A DNA stretch of 57,883 nt from IMG/VR virus record IMGVR_UViG_3300035698_018983, positions 1-57,883 of that record; one strand, written 5' to 3'. The stretch's first letter is position 1, and each line of letters opens with the position of its first letter. Shown here piece by piece: positions 42,108-52,251 of the stretch. The position numbers were made by a program, and so were the translations under genes. The stretch comes from a virus. The notes under the pieces are model-generated. The model saw nothing but the letters and a program-made list of their open reading frames with translations. It was not told the origin of the DNA and did no database searches.

Positions 42108-44611
42108 GTTGCATACCCTTCTGAGACACGCACTAAAGTGATCTCCCGTCCACCAGCTACAGCATCAGCCTCATCATCAGACATCGGGAGTGCATACACG
42201 GCATCGTCACCGTTGGCGTAACTCAAGCGGAAATGAAACCAATTAACCAGGCTCCCACTGTTAGTCGGACCTATCACACCAAACTCATAATCTGGAGATG
42301 TGGCGGTCGCCACTGGGAAATCAAACTCAGCCACAGGAATAAATTGGATGAGTTTGTCCAGTTGAAACAGAACCCTCCCATAAAGATACAGCCCTTTCCC
42401 TGGATCAAATACCATGCGGAAATCCCACCGCTTAGACCAGTCCAACAAAGAGACTCTCTTCTTGGCTTCTGCGGAGGAAGTTTTATATGAGGATATCTCA
42501 TCCCGGAATGAGGCAGCAGACGTAGGAATTACAACAGCCATCCCCTCCGGATCAAGAGATGCCAGCTCAACGCGGATCAGCCTGTTAGACCCACCGACAG
42601 TCACCTCAAAGGACACCCCCACGTCGAGAAACTCACCGACCTTTTGGGCTTCACCATTAGGTGTCACATAATCTCGTACCCGAAGTGAAAACTCAGCAGT
42701 AAACCCAAGGCTTCCGGTAGCAGAGAAGATGGGGTCCTTACGAGCATATCTGGCGTAGCCGGCAACACCGGCAGAGGGGTAAGAAGGTTTCCGGATCTCC
42801 AGTACTCCCTGGATCATCTGTGCAGACCCTATTTGAGTACCACTGAAGTGTTCTGTCCATCTGAGAGAATCCGGCAGCGTTACACTATCCGGGGTCCATG
42901 GAGTGCCGGTATTATTGATTTCAGTTTCCCACCACGACTCATACAAAACCATCTTCCGAGCGGTCTGCAGCTCATGGAGCAGGAAATCACCGGTTGATCC
43001 AGTATTATCCAAAAACCCAAAATAGAATCCAGCATCCGGGGGCGTGACATAAGACGGAAGGTGTGAAGAAGCCCCCTCTAGGAAGTATGCAACTCCGTCT
43101 TCATTGATCTTGTCCACCGCATAAAACAAGTCCAGCCCACGGCAGTAGATCATGTCCAGCATTACCGGAACTTGCCAATCCAGAGTGCTTCTCGCTACTT
43201 CCTCATAGTCAGTGATTTTGAATGGGTTACCACCAGTCTGAAAACCAAGAAAGCGGTCCGAGCCGGACCGCAGTAACCGCAAATTGAAAGACGTCGTCCC
43301 ATTAGAGATGGAAAACCCCATCCCTGTGTTTGTGCCAGCGTCTACATCGTGAATAATATTCCTTGCCCTAAACCCAGTACGGAGTAACCAAGAGGAGTCA
43401 GGCATCACTGAAATAATATCCTTGCCTGGAAGCCAAGGGACAAGTTGATACGGAGGGCCTCCCTGTGAGAGCTGATCAATAAGTTCTGGCTCTTGACGAT
43501 GGAAGAAGAATGACCCCTCTTGACCTTTTCGCATATAAAGCCATTCATCTGCCCACTGTTTGATGCCTGCGCCGATCTGCTTCCATGGCCTGGACATCTC
43601 CTCAGGATAAACACTTTGGGCCACTTCTCTACTCAGGGAGTGTCCCCAGTTTGGGTAGGTTTTGTACACACCATCCGAAGTAACTGTCCCGTCTTCCACC
43701 CCAGCCGTACCCATAGGGTACAAGCGCATATGGTAGAGCTGTGCCTCATCTAAATCATTGTCAGTCCCATTGGCAAAGAACCCAGTGATTGTGGGTGTAG
43801 ACGTCACACCGGTTGCGGAACGGAGTCCGTTGATGGTTGGATCTGTGTCTACCCACAGTAGTTCTGTATCCAGACCATTAACGGCTCCCCCAGGAGTATC
43901 AACATACAAAAACAGACCCTTGCCAGGCCAAATACCGAGGACATAAGTGTGATCGCCTAGCCAGTCAAAAGCTAAAGATAAATGTGTCGCTGGACTGTAA
44001 TACGGTTGCCTGACACCAACATTATCTGGCGGTCCGACAACACGAAGATAACGGCCAGTTACTGCACTGTAGCAAAGGAACACTGTAACTTGTTCCAGTG
44101 TGTGGCCAATTCGCATACTGAATGCCAGCCCTGTCCATTCAGGTACAGACCACGGTGGTGTGGGTCCGGAGAAGCCCATATGGTAACCAGGGTCAACATC
44201 AAACCGAACCTCAAGGAGAGCGATGTTCCCTGGAGTGAAAGGTTCTTCAACCATTACTGAGTCGCCAAGATGGCATTCCCTTCCAGGAATAATAACTGCA
44301 CTTTGCCCCGTAGAGATTAGACGCAGAGCACCAGTCATGCCTCCGAGGTCACTCTCATCAAGGTATTCGTTGTAAGGGATTGTTGGAACCCAGGCATCAT
44401 TGAAGTAGGAATAATCTACCGCCTGTAGAGACTCATCTTTATCCGGCCTGTAGTCACACTCATAAAGGCCATTGAGGCCGCGACCAGTTACAATACAGGT
44501 GTTACCAAGTTTCTGGTATCCGTTGCGCACAGAAGTACGGTAACCGAATGTCTGCGTAGAACGCAACCCCTGTGCCTCGCCGTTTGGTTCTGGTGTGCGG
44601 TTGACAATCAT
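42104..44611 (-). CDS. Virion protein with lectin-like domains
   Basis: This is an 835-residue protein. Three regions share a concanavalin/laminin-G-like pattern: at ~215-260 (LGDHTYVLGIWPGKGLFLYV), ~480-510 (VPVMLDMIYCRGLDLFYAV) and ~740-775 (WDFRMVFDPGKGLYLYG). Between them lie long strands with Gly and Trp. This points to carbohydrate-binding beta-sandwiches for host attachment. The N-terminus (GYRTSVRNGYQKLGNTCIV) is separate. It sits between the PKD-domain protein and the baseplate J-like protein. Lectin fold is a judgement from pattern, not from alignment. Confidence 0.7.
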   Translation of the reverse strand: MIVNRTPEPNGEAQGLRSTQTFGYRTSVRNGYQKLGNTCIVTGRGLNGLYECDYRPDKDESLQAVDYSYFNDAWVPTIPYNEYLDESDLGGMTGALRLISTGQSAVIIPGRECHLGDSVMVEEPFTPGNIALLEVRFDVDPGYHMGFSGPTPPWSVPEWTGLAFSMRIGHTLEQVTVFLCYSAVTGRYLRVVGPPDNVGVRQPYYSPATHLSLAFDWLGDHTYVLGIWPGKGLFLYVDTPGGAVNGLDTELLWVDTDPTINGLRSATGVTSTPTITGFFANGTDNDLDEAQLYHMRLYPMGTAGVEDGTVTSDGVYKTYPNWGHSLSREVAQSVYPEEMSRPWKQIGAGIKQWADEWLYMRKGQEGSFFFHRQEPELIDQLSQGGPPYQLVPWLPGKDIISVMPDSSWLLRTGFRARNIIHDVDAGTNTGMGFSISNGTTSFNLRLLRSGSDRFLGFQTGGNPFKITDYEEVARSTLDWQVPVMLDMIYCRGLDLFYAVDKINEDGVAYFLEGASSHLPSYVTPPDAGFYFGFLDNTGSTGDFLLHELQTARKMVLYESWWETEINNTGTPWTPDSVTLPDSLRWTEHFSGTQIGSAQMIQGVLEIRKPSYPSAGVAGYARYARKDPIFSATGSLGFTAEFSLRVRDYVTPNGEAQKVGEFLDVGVSFEVTVGGSNRLIRVELASLDPEGMAVVIPTSAASFRDEISSYKTSSAEAKKRVSLLDWSKRWDFRMVFDPGKGLYLYGRVLFQLDKLIQFIPVAEFDFPVATATSPDYEFGVIGPTNSGSLVNWFHFRLSYANGDDAVYALPMSDDEADAVAGGREITLVRVSEGYAT

Positions 44612-44630
44612 TGAAACGCCTTGTTATTGT
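44601..44630 (+). promoter_or_regulatory. Possible promoter for the antisense zinc-ribbon gene
   Basis: TTGACA (44601-44606), an 18-base spacer and TATTGT (44625-44630, 4/6 to consensus) lie just upstream of ATG 44638. A start point 7-8 bases after the -10 would fall at the ATG, implying a leaderless mRNA. Confidence 0.35.
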
Positions 44631-44637
44631 CCTCGTC

Positions 44638-44934
44638 ATGGATTACCTACAGACCATGTTCCCCGGAGCCAAACTACTGGACCCGAAGGTCACTGCTGAG
44701 ATACTCAAAGGTATACCTGACATCCTCACCCCTGAGATGAATGCCCGTCAAGTACAAAGAAAGCATACCGCTTGTCCGGGGTGTGGTGCCAAGGGTGGAG
44801 AAGATGAGCTTCATCCGACTACTCCTTTTGTTGAAGGAGACACCTTGCCTAATATCATCACTCGTTGTGCATCCTGTAACACTATCTATGATCCCGACAC
44901 AGGGTTTATTCTTACCGTAGCGGTTTCACTGTAG
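44638..44934 (+). CDS. Zinc-ribbon protein encoded against the virion operon
   Basis: From ATG 44638 this is 98 residues. A helical N-terminus (DYLQTMFPGAKLLDPKV) is followed by CPGCGAKGGE and later RCASCNTIYD, a clear Cys4 zinc ribbon. An upstream ATG at 44611 is in frame but has no better ribosome binding site. It lies opposite the leftward operon and fills a gap between two leftward genes. Its end overlaps the end of the 2117-residue gene by 23 bases. The coherent zinc ribbon argues it is real. Function unknown. Confidence 0.68.
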   Translation: MDYLQTMFPGAKLLDPKVTAEILKGIPDILTPEMNARQVQRKHTACPGCGAKGGEDELHPTTPFVEGDTLPNIITRCASCNTIYDPDTGFILTVAVSL

Positions 44935-47900
44935 TCAGTTTTGTCAGCCTGATCCCCACTGGGGTGGCTGGTGTTTCTTCCGACGACACATTCGGTCCAG
45001 GGATAAAGTACGAAATCCTTGGTGATCCATTGTACGGTACCTCTTGCAGACCTCCAAGCACATCCGTGGATCTGTCACCTACAATGCGGCGATCGATATC
45101 GTGCGTCAAAGACACCAGAGTCACATCATGCTCAACGTAATATGCTCCGAGCCGTATCAGGATCCTCTCCATATCTGTCAATGTCAGAGGAGTGACATCC
45201 CCAGTAGCCGATACAAAATCAGCAATCTGCTGGTATGCGACTGACTCCCGGACCTCCCCTGAGTACCTCATCTCCACAGCAAAGTACGAAGGCAAGAAAT
45301 GCCGAATCAGTGTGTTTGCACAGAAGATCCTGTCGGAGTCAGAGGTCGCCATTGTATGAGCCTTCTGCACGTCAGAGGATCTTTCGTAATCCAAGGCAAG
45401 GCTTGCACCGAACATAGGAGACTCAAGTGATGGGTAATCCTGCCGGCCAATTGGAAGAGTAGACTTAGGCAGGACGATTGATGATTCCTCAAGCATCGAG
45501 AATGTGAACGCAGGGTCTGTTACTTCAGCGCGCCACCCATCTGAATCATAGGTACCCAACACAGCCTCAAAACGATGCCCTTTGTCAAAGTTAGATGAGG
45601 ATCTTCCCTGTAGGCCGATGACATCTACGTCAAAATAGTACAGTACCCCATCGAAATTATTCTCCATCTGAGAAGACGTGATCCTCTGGATACCTTTCCT
45701 GACCACCCGGAACGGTTGATGATCTCCTTGCCAAACTCTCCCGCCGATCTCTGTATTTGTTGCAGTAACATCCAGGTAAGCGGCAGCCGGATCCAATGAC
45801 ATAGACCATGAATCTATGTTGTACCTGTTTGGGTTTCCACGGTAAACGCGGCAAGGCTGTACCGCCTGGTAAGTACCCTGGCCCTCGCCACCTCCAGTGC
45901 CTACATGCACGGTGGCAGCAGCCATAGAGCATTCAATCTGAGTTGTCGGGTACACAGTGGCTGATCCAATGTCAGCAGGGAGGGGTGGTGCCGGCTTTGT
46001 ATATCCAGCACCATAACTCAGTAAAGAATACCTGGACTGCCTTGGGAATTGCCCAGGGTAGTCAACACGGTAGAAGACCTCATCAAGAACAGGGAGACTG
46101 AAATCAGAGTGGTCAGGCGATCCAACCACCTGTGCAATCTGATATGTCCCATCCACACCTTCGTCGGATGATCCAAATATTGTCATCCATTTCCCAATGT
46201 CTGCGGGCTGCATCGGGAATGTCACACCCTGGCTGGGGGAAGTAACAGGACTTCCCAGTTCAAGCGGGATAGGAAGTACATAATTTCCGGCAGGGGATTT
46301 TATGGTGTTGACACCTTCTTCGTACTCAAACAGGCCACCCTCTTCCGCATAGAAGCAGAATACAGAGAAGCTCTTCTCTTCCTGAGCTGTAGATGATGAA
46401 AGAGCGCGGTCTAGTTCTACGACCCTGGGCGTTACCCAGTTCGTAATTTGGTATGTCCCTGCATCAGCCCCGGATTGAATGACAAGATAATCTCCGGCAT
46501 TTGAACCTACGAAGTCCAAAGCTGTTGGGTACATGTTCAACCCTGCAACGATGTCCGGGTTAATCGTGAACCCTAGGAGTGGGGTGCCTGGTTTTAAACT
46601 GATGGTATCCCATTTCACATAGGGGAGCTGCACTTGATTTGATAGTGCCGCTGTTTTGACCCCAATTGGGGATACAAAGTTTGTCTCTGGGCTGTGTGGT
46701 TGAATATCAAAACGCCAACGATTCCAGTCGGCGTTTGTCATTGTCCTGTCAAGCCATTGCTGGGCAATTGTCTCCATCCAGGAGTACATCCTACCCAGGG
46801 TATTCCATTCCTCGTGGATATCCAGCTTATCATGTTCTGCATTCAACTGAAGGAGTGCCGGGACAGGTACATCAACATCACAGAACCGGACACGACCATT
46901 CCAAGGATCCACCACCTCTAGGTTATTTGGGAGATCGTAAACAGTGGGCTCACCAGTTTCCGTCTGACCAGGCACCAGGGTGTACTCATGATCTGGATCA
47001 GCCATGAACAGGAACTCACCGGCGCCACTCTCTGTCACAAACAGTGTGGGAGACTCGCACCACGCTTTGGCAGTGAAACTAATTGGATCCTGGAAGTAAA
47101 GCCGCAGCTTCCCACGAGAGGGGGTAGCCACAGAATATTCCAGGAAGAAATTCCCGACCAGTTCCTGCAAGAACTCCCACCCCTCTTCCAGTTTAGAGGT
47201 AATCTCCGGAGGAATAGGAATCTCTGATTCACCCCAGTTAATCACACCTCCAATGTCCCAGTCGGTCACAGAGAACATTGCATATAGGTTATAGAGAAAT
47301 GTCGTCATCCACGGAGTCAGGCCCATATTGACATTGAGGATCAGGCTTATCAGGTTTGTGATGACTCCAATAATTGTGGGAGCTACTCCAGCAGCATTTT
47401 CCCGGATAGAGTCAAACTCCCCAAGCACACTGTCTACCATCGCAGTTATTGCCGTAAGATCGTAAGTCGGCATTATGATAGCCATGACCGTTACAGCGAT
47501 GTCACGAATATTCTCAATCAAATTATTGAGCATCTTCCCAAAACAATGCATCGGTGCATTTCCAGGGAACAAGCATTCGATTTCAGCCACTCCAACAGGT
47601 ATTTCAATACTCCTGCTAGCCTGCTGATTGATTCCACCATACAGCTCAAAGAATGGGTAAGTGTTCCCATCATCCCATGGAACATATCCACCGTAAGCTG
47701 CTACCCAACCACCCCATGCTCCATCACGCTCCTCAACCCACCAAGGAGGAGGAGAAGCCGCTGCATATTGTGCAATCAAGAAGTTCCAGTCTGCTTCTGT
47801 CGGATACCAAACCGGCCTTGTAGCCGGTGCCTCAAACTTTGGAGGCCAGGTAGGCCCACCAAAAGTATAAACATCATTCGGATCAGTGTGCGGGGTAATG

Positions 47901-50900
47901 AGGGGATACCCAAATAATCCCATACCCTGGAGGGAAGAAACCAGGGTTGATCCACCTGACCCACCACTTGAGGACTGAGGCCACCCCGCAGGAGGAGTAT
48001 TCCCCAGTGCCGGCCAGAGAGCGGGGGTATCATATAACTCCCTCGGTGTGGGGAAACGGCAAGTTAAGCTGGCTTCTCCACAAGGCCACCAGTAAGGGGG
48101 CGTGATAGTCGTACCACCATCACTAGAGAATGGTGCATTAGTAAAATCTGGGCCAGCAGTTGAGTCCCACAGAGCAGTATTATGTTCCCCGGCCCGCAGC
48201 CGGCCAAAATCATTCCACCAGTATGGAGCATCCCTTGGTGGGCCTACTCCATCAACCCAGTCACGATGGTTTGGATCAGTAGGAGCCGGGCCTTCAGCCT
48301 CTGCAATCTGCCACCAGTAAGGAGCTGCATTTGGGTACTGACTTGCACCACCACTTGAGCCGGTTGGGTAGTTCTCCGGCACAAACCAAACAGGAGGCCA
48401 TTGCTGCCCGGTGACGTGAGACCACCAAGAGGGCATGGATCCTTTGATATTTGACCAGTTCTCTGTAAGAGACCCGATCTCCATCTGAAAACAAAAGACA
48501 TTCTTGATGACGTAGGCACCCTCTTCGATGCCTTCATTCACTGTCAGAATATCTCCCGGACTCGCCCCACAGATGGGTGATGGTGTGATTTCTGGGAATC
48601 GATGTGCAAAAGCCTTATTTATAGACTGACGTGCTGTGTCAGATCCTGGCTTCTCTTCGATACCCATGCGATCTACGCTTTCAAACCACCTGGCTAAATC
48701 ACCTACTGGGATCTCAGGCAACCCGAGGAACAGATCGTTCTCCCCATCAAAGAACGCTCTTGGAATACAGATCTCCACTGCACGAAGAACACCCTTGGAG
48801 GGTTCTTTATGGAAATCATAAATGATTACCGGGAAGACAAACCCATCGCAGGTAGGATCATAGAACTGAGCCTTCATTAAAGCGGAACGGAGGATCTGCT
48901 GTATTGGGAATCCCTGGTTGTACCCCGGTCCTCCAGGAGGCAGCGTATATGGCTCACCAGTAGCCGGATCAATCCCGGTATACATCTGCTCTGCGAAGTC
49001 GTAGAAGTCACTAAGAGCAAACCCTGCGGGTGCCAGGAGGGGATCCAGGAAGGTAGAAAGGAAAGACAGAGGCATCTCCGTAGCGATACGACGCCAATCC
49101 ACCTCAAACTGTCCATCAGGCTCTGCCTGGTTAAACAACTCTGAGAAATCAGGTAGGATGACACCCCACCGGCTGGTGAGTGGTTCAGTTGCTCCGGTAA
49201 AGCAGCACGTACTCCGGGCATCAACAGGCATCCCGTACCCGACATCGATGCCAGTACGGTTCTTGTCTGTGTTCAGGACCTCTACACCCTTTACCCGGAC
49301 AAGAGGAAGATCTATACCGCCCTCCTGCCGGTAAATCCTGTATGTCAGTGAATGCCTGCTTGCCGACATCCCACGATTCAGTATCAACTTCTTTTGGCTG
49401 TCTGCCGATCCGTCTATAACGATCTCCAGGATGGTGAAGATGCCTTTATCTGGCCCATCCCCCACCTCGAGGATGTCACCTGCAGCTACATTAAAAGACG
49501 TAGCAAGCAGATTGATTAGTACTTCGGATGAACCGGTGGATGTGACCAACCCAACTACCAACTCCCCATCTACGGGTAGCAAGTACCTGGTGTTTTGAAT
49601 CATATCAACAGTTACTTCACCCATTACCCGGAATCTGGACTCGTTGCTCATGCCGGTGAATTCTCGATCAACCCACACATAGGAGCGGTTCAGGGTCGCA
49701 TCATCTGTTACCCCAACAATACGGGCTAATCCTGCGTTATCTCCAGACTCCAACCACAGGAACATCCCTGCGCGCACTCCTTCCTGGTACAGCTTTTGCC
49801 CATCACACCGTAAGCGATTCTTTGTTTGATCTGCTACAAAGTCAGTGATGATAAAATCACCGATCGTCACATATTCTGTGCTTGAGATCTCCTCAAGCTG
49901 GAAAGAAGAATCTGAGACTGCCGGCGGTCGAATGAAGATATCGTGATGGCCACCTATATGAACCTCATCATCCAGGATTTCAATTGTCCCCCATGTGGTA
50001 TTCGGCGCCGTAATCCCACCAGGTATGTCAGACAGAATAATATTGGATTTACCTCTGCGCCAAACATACGGAACAGGTAAAAAGAAGTTGATGGCCATCA
50101 GGGTTGAACCAATTACTGCTTCCGGTTCATGGTCCAACTTGACAATCAGGATCCCGTCCGGAAGTAAGCTCAGCCCATCTGAATTGAGATAAATCTTGTC
50201 GATATAGAACGACTCATTATCCAATCCGGTGATGGTCGGATGTTGATACAAAAGATTATTATAGTGAACGTCTAAGACATCTCCCACTTCGTGAAGATAT
50301 TCTGGTTGCCCCTCTGCCGTGTACCTCCAGGTGTCGAACAGAATTGCCAGGTCACGGAAGATGATTCCTCCACCAGAGAACAAAGCTGTACCCTCTACTC
50401 CACCGCGCAAGATATCCCGTTGCATCTCCGGGTCGTTGTACCCAATGCCGATGATAGACTTCAGTCCGGGAAGGAGCTGATACAACCTCTGACGCGATCC
50501 TCTCCCTGTATTCAGTGACAGCTCCGCGCCACCATACCTACCCTTCCGAATCAGGTCAGCCTTTGAATCAGCAGGCAAACCATTTACAAACTTGGAACGA
50601 TTGGATACTCTCACAGCAGACTCCAACCCATCTACACCAGACACCATCCCTACGTCCACGTTGTACTCGTTGCCAGCTTCCTCTGCTTCAACCAAGACAT
50701 CCCAGTAATATGTGCCGTCTGTCTCCGCTTGCATGATCATTGTCTGAGCACTGATCGTTTGGATAGCTATTGGGTAAAAGCTCAGTCCGGCAGGGGTGAA
50801 GAATTTGGTTGAAGGAGTGACTCGTTCCGCAGTCAGCGTGTCAAAGTAAACACGGATGTAATTCTGAGCCTTAGCTCCACGAGTACGGGGAACGAATAGA

Positions 50901-51265
50901 TTGTCTGTCAGTTCGCCAACCTCTTCTGTATTCAAAGAATCTGCATTAGCCAGGCTTTGCCGCAGGCGTATCTGTTTCAGCTCGCGCTGAAAGGGTTCCA
51001 TGAAGATTGAGATTGGTTTGATCCCGATATCTACAAGAGCATCCTCATCACCGATGGACTTCGCACTATCCTCCTGTGTGAGCCTGGTCTTTAAAAACTT
51101 TACCAGGTCTTGGTGTACAGGATCTAACCCAATACGGTCCAACACCCGTTCGATAATCCCCGCAAAAGCAGCTCCACCCTCATCCACGTCCATCGTTGGG
51201 TCGTAGTCAAGGAGGATCTCCTGGAGGAATATAGTCAGTTGTTCTGTTGAATCCAGATCAGCCAC
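44912..51265 (-). CDS. Giant baseplate J-like protein
   Basis: This 2117-residue protein starts at GTG 51265 after GGAG. Residues ~125-300 match the baseplate J/gp6-type wedge domain: strands before DVLVEAEEAGNEYNVDVG and VSNRSKFVNGLPADSKADL. Such proteins form the baseplate ring and are normally 300-500 residues. The remaining ~1800 residues are unusual. At ~940-1210 a Trp-rich region repeats APYWW/PPYWW/PPPWW motifs (I count about 22 Trp). At ~1230-1330 a hydrophobic helical region follows (IRDIAVTVMAIIMPTY, VAPTIIGVITNLISLIL). A strand-rich C-terminal half completes it. It is coupled to the gp25-like gene region upstream. Confidence 0.75.
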   Translation of the reverse strand: MADLDSTEQLTIFLQEILLDYDPTMDVDEGGAAFAGIIERVLDRIGLDPVHQDLVKFLKTRLTQEDSAKSIGDEDALVDIGIKPISIFMEPFQRELKQIRLRQSLANADSLNTEEVGELTDNLFVPRTRGAKAQNYIRVYFDTLTAERVTPSTKFFTPAGLSFYPIAIQTISAQTMIMQAETDGTYYWDVLVEAEEAGNEYNVDVGMVSGVDGLESAVRVSNRSKFVNGLPADSKADLIRKGRYGGAELSLNTGRGSRQRLYQLLPGLKSIIGIGYNDPEMQRDILRGGVEGTALFSGGGIIFRDLAILFDTWRYTAEGQPEYLHEVGDVLDVHYNNLLYQHPTITGLDNESFYIDKIYLNSDGLSLLPDGILIVKLDHEPEAVIGSTLMAINFFLPVPYVWRRGKSNIILSDIPGGITAPNTTWGTIEILDDEVHIGGHHDIFIRPPAVSDSSFQLEEISSTEYVTIGDFIITDFVADQTKNRLRCDGQKLYQEGVRAGMFLWLESGDNAGLARIVGVTDDATLNRSYVWVDREFTGMSNESRFRVMGEVTVDMIQNTRYLLPVDGELVVGLVTSTGSSEVLINLLATSFNVAAGDILEVGDGPDKGIFTILEIVIDGSADSQKKLILNRGMSASRHSLTYRIYRQEGGIDLPLVRVKGVEVLNTDKNRTGIDVGYGMPVDARSTCCFTGATEPLTSRWGVILPDFSELFNQAEPDGQFEVDWRRIATEMPLSFLSTFLDPLLAPAGFALSDFYDFAEQMYTGIDPATGEPYTLPPGGPGYNQGFPIQQILRSALMKAQFYDPTCDGFVFPVIIYDFHKEPSKGVLRAVEICIPRAFFDGENDLFLGLPEIPVGDLARWFESVDRMGIEEKPGSDTARQSINKAFAHRFPEITPSPICGASPGDILTVNEGIEEGAYVIKNVFCFQMEIGSLTENWSNIKGSMPSWWSHVTGQQWPPVWFVPENYPTGSSGGASQYPNAAPYWWQIAEAEGPAPTDPNHRDWVDGVGPPRDAPYWWNDFGRLRAGEHNTALWDSTAGPDFTNAPFSSDGGTTITPPYWWPCGEASLTCRFPTPRELYDTPALWPALGNTPPAGWPQSSSGGSGGSTLVSSLQGMGLFGYPLITPHTDPNDVYTFGGPTWPPKFEAPATRPVWYPTEADWNFLIAQYAAASPPPWWVEERDGAWGGWVAAYGGYVPWDDGNTYPFFELYGGINQQASRSIEIPVGVAEIECLFPGNAPMHCFGKMLNNLIENIRDIAVTVMAIIMPTYDLTAITAMVDSVLGEFDSIRENAAGVAPTIIGVITNLISLILNVNMGLTPWMTTFLYNLYAMFSVTDWDIGGVINWGESEIPIPPEITSKLEEGWEFLQELVGNFFLEYSVATPSRGKLRLYFQDPISFTAKAWCESPTLFVTESGAGEFLFMADPDHEYTLVPGQTETGEPTVYDLPNNLEVVDPWNGRVRFCDVDVPVPALLQLNAEHDKLDIHEEWNTLGRMYSWMETIAQQWLDRTMTNADWNRWRFDIQPHSPETNFVSPIGVKTAALSNQVQLPYVKWDTISLKPGTPLLGFTINPDIVAGLNMYPTALDFVGSNAGDYLVIQSGADAGTYQITNWVTPRVVELDRALSSSTAQEEKSFSVFCFYAEEGGLFEYEEGVNTIKSPAGNYVLPIPLELGSPVTSPSQGVTFPMQPADIGKWMTIFGSSDEGVDGTYQIAQVVGSPDHSDFSLPVLDEVFYRVDYPGQFPRQSRYSLLSYGAGYTKPAPPLPADIGSATVYPTTQIECSMAAATVHVGTGGGEGQGTYQAVQPCRVYRGNPNRYNIDSWSMSLDPAAAYLDVTATNTEIGGRVWQGDHQPFRVVRKGIQRITSSQMENNFDGVLYYFDVDVIGLQGRSSSNFDKGHRFEAVLGTYDSDGWRAEVTDPAFTFSMLEESSIVLPKSTLPIGRQDYPSLESPMFGASLALDYERSSDVQKAHTMATSDSDRIFCANTLIRHFLPSYFAVEMRYSGEVRESVAYQQIADFVSATGDVTPLTLTDMERILIRLGAYYVEHDVTLVSLTHDIDRRIVGDRSTDVLGGLQEVPYNGSPRISYFIPGPNVSSEETPATPVGIRLTKLTTVKPLR

Positions 51266-51277
51266 GGTAATGCTCCA

Positions 51278-51973
51278 TTAGGCAGTCAAACTACCCTTTT
51301 GTACCATATCTATGATCTCCGATACACTCGCCACCCCTTGCCGCCCCGCGGCGTTAGACAGACGAACGTTAACCCCTACCATCGTTTTCTCTGAAGAAAA
51401 TGATAAACCAAGAAGCATTGCAGTGAGTAAAGTTTCTTCCGGATGAATGTCCCTCCCCGCCTGCATACGCTTCATCTGTGCCTCAGCGTTGATCACAGCT
51501 TTCATTACAGCGGTCGAGATGATCTTCCTGTCCGCGTCTGTGGTTGTCCCGATCAAAGACATAAGACCGCCACCAGATTCCATATCCCAGATGTCCGATC
51601 CCGGAGTCTTCAGCAGTAGCCGTATGTAGTTCTGTACCAGCTTTTGCAAGCCGGATACTGACTTGGATTTCTTTCCAAAATCCCACCGAGTGAGGGCTTT
51701 AGAGCGCCCCTCCAGGTAACCAGTGCTGAGAACATGAAGACTTCGTAAGCGATCCTCGTATGCCTGTTCTGGAAGCTGAGCTACAACAACGGTATTTGTA
51801 GGGATGATAATCTCCGGTGCCTCATACCCATTAATCAGTACCTTGGTGACACTCCGGAAGTCAGGACCGACCAGCCTCATGTGTGGTGGAGTTCCACTCA
51901 TGTACTCCATCCCGGTTACCGGCACCTCGTACATGAGGCGCATAACCAGAAGGTCACTTTTATAGTCTGCCAT
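51278..51973 (-). CDS. gp25-like baseplate protein
   Basis: This is a 231-residue protein. Residues ~110-145 (LQKLVQNYIRLLLKTPGSD, then SGGGLMSLIG) fit the gp25/lysozyme-like baseplate wedge pattern of a helix, TxPG and a Gly-rich turn. The N-terminal ~90 residues contribute strands (EYMSGTPPHMRLVGPDFRSV). It stands just upstream of the baseplate J-like gene, the usual pairing in contractile tails. No catalytic lysozyme residues can be asserted. Confidence 0.6.
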   Translation of the reverse strand: MADYKSDLLVMRLMYEVPVTGMEYMSGTPPHMRLVGPDFRSVTKVLINGYEAPEIIIPTNTVVVAQLPEQAYEDRLRSLHVLSTGYLEGRSKALTRWDFGKKSKSVSGLQKLVQNYIRLLLKTPGSDIWDMESGGGLMSLIGTTTDADRKIISTAVMKAVINAEAQMKRMQAGRDIHPEETLLTAMLLGLSFSSEKTMVGVNVRLSNAAGRQGVASVSEIIDMVQKGSLTA

Positions 51974-52251
51974 TATACCCCCACCGCAACCGTAGGAATC
52001 TCAGCCAGGCTCTTTGCAACCTCAAACAGATTCTTCTCTAAGGCTGTAATTGCTGCAATCTCACCTGGGCCATCCTCCAAGCTCATCAACCAAGGAGGTA
52101 AAGTAGATGATTCCAGGTTGTTAATAAGCTCAGAGACTACTGTACCTGGAGTCATCCGGGCCTGGAGGAGAGCATCTTGTGTCCAGGATATAAGATACTG
52201 CTGGGATAACCCTATGACCTGGACTGCTTTGGTTTCAAGAATCAAACTCAT
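51973..52251 (-). CDS. Small baseplate-region protein
   Basis: This 92-residue helical protein (AVQVIGLSQQYLISWTQDALL, then MSLEDGPGEIAAITALEKNLF) lies between gp25-like and a 145-residue gene, coupled to both by overlaps. It may be a small wedge or chaperone component. No motif recognised. Confidence 0.7.
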   Translation of the reverse strand: MSLILETKAVQVIGLSQQYLISWTQDALLQARMTPGTVVSELINNLESSTLPPWLMSLEDGPGEIAAITALEKNLFEVAKSLAEIPTVAVGV

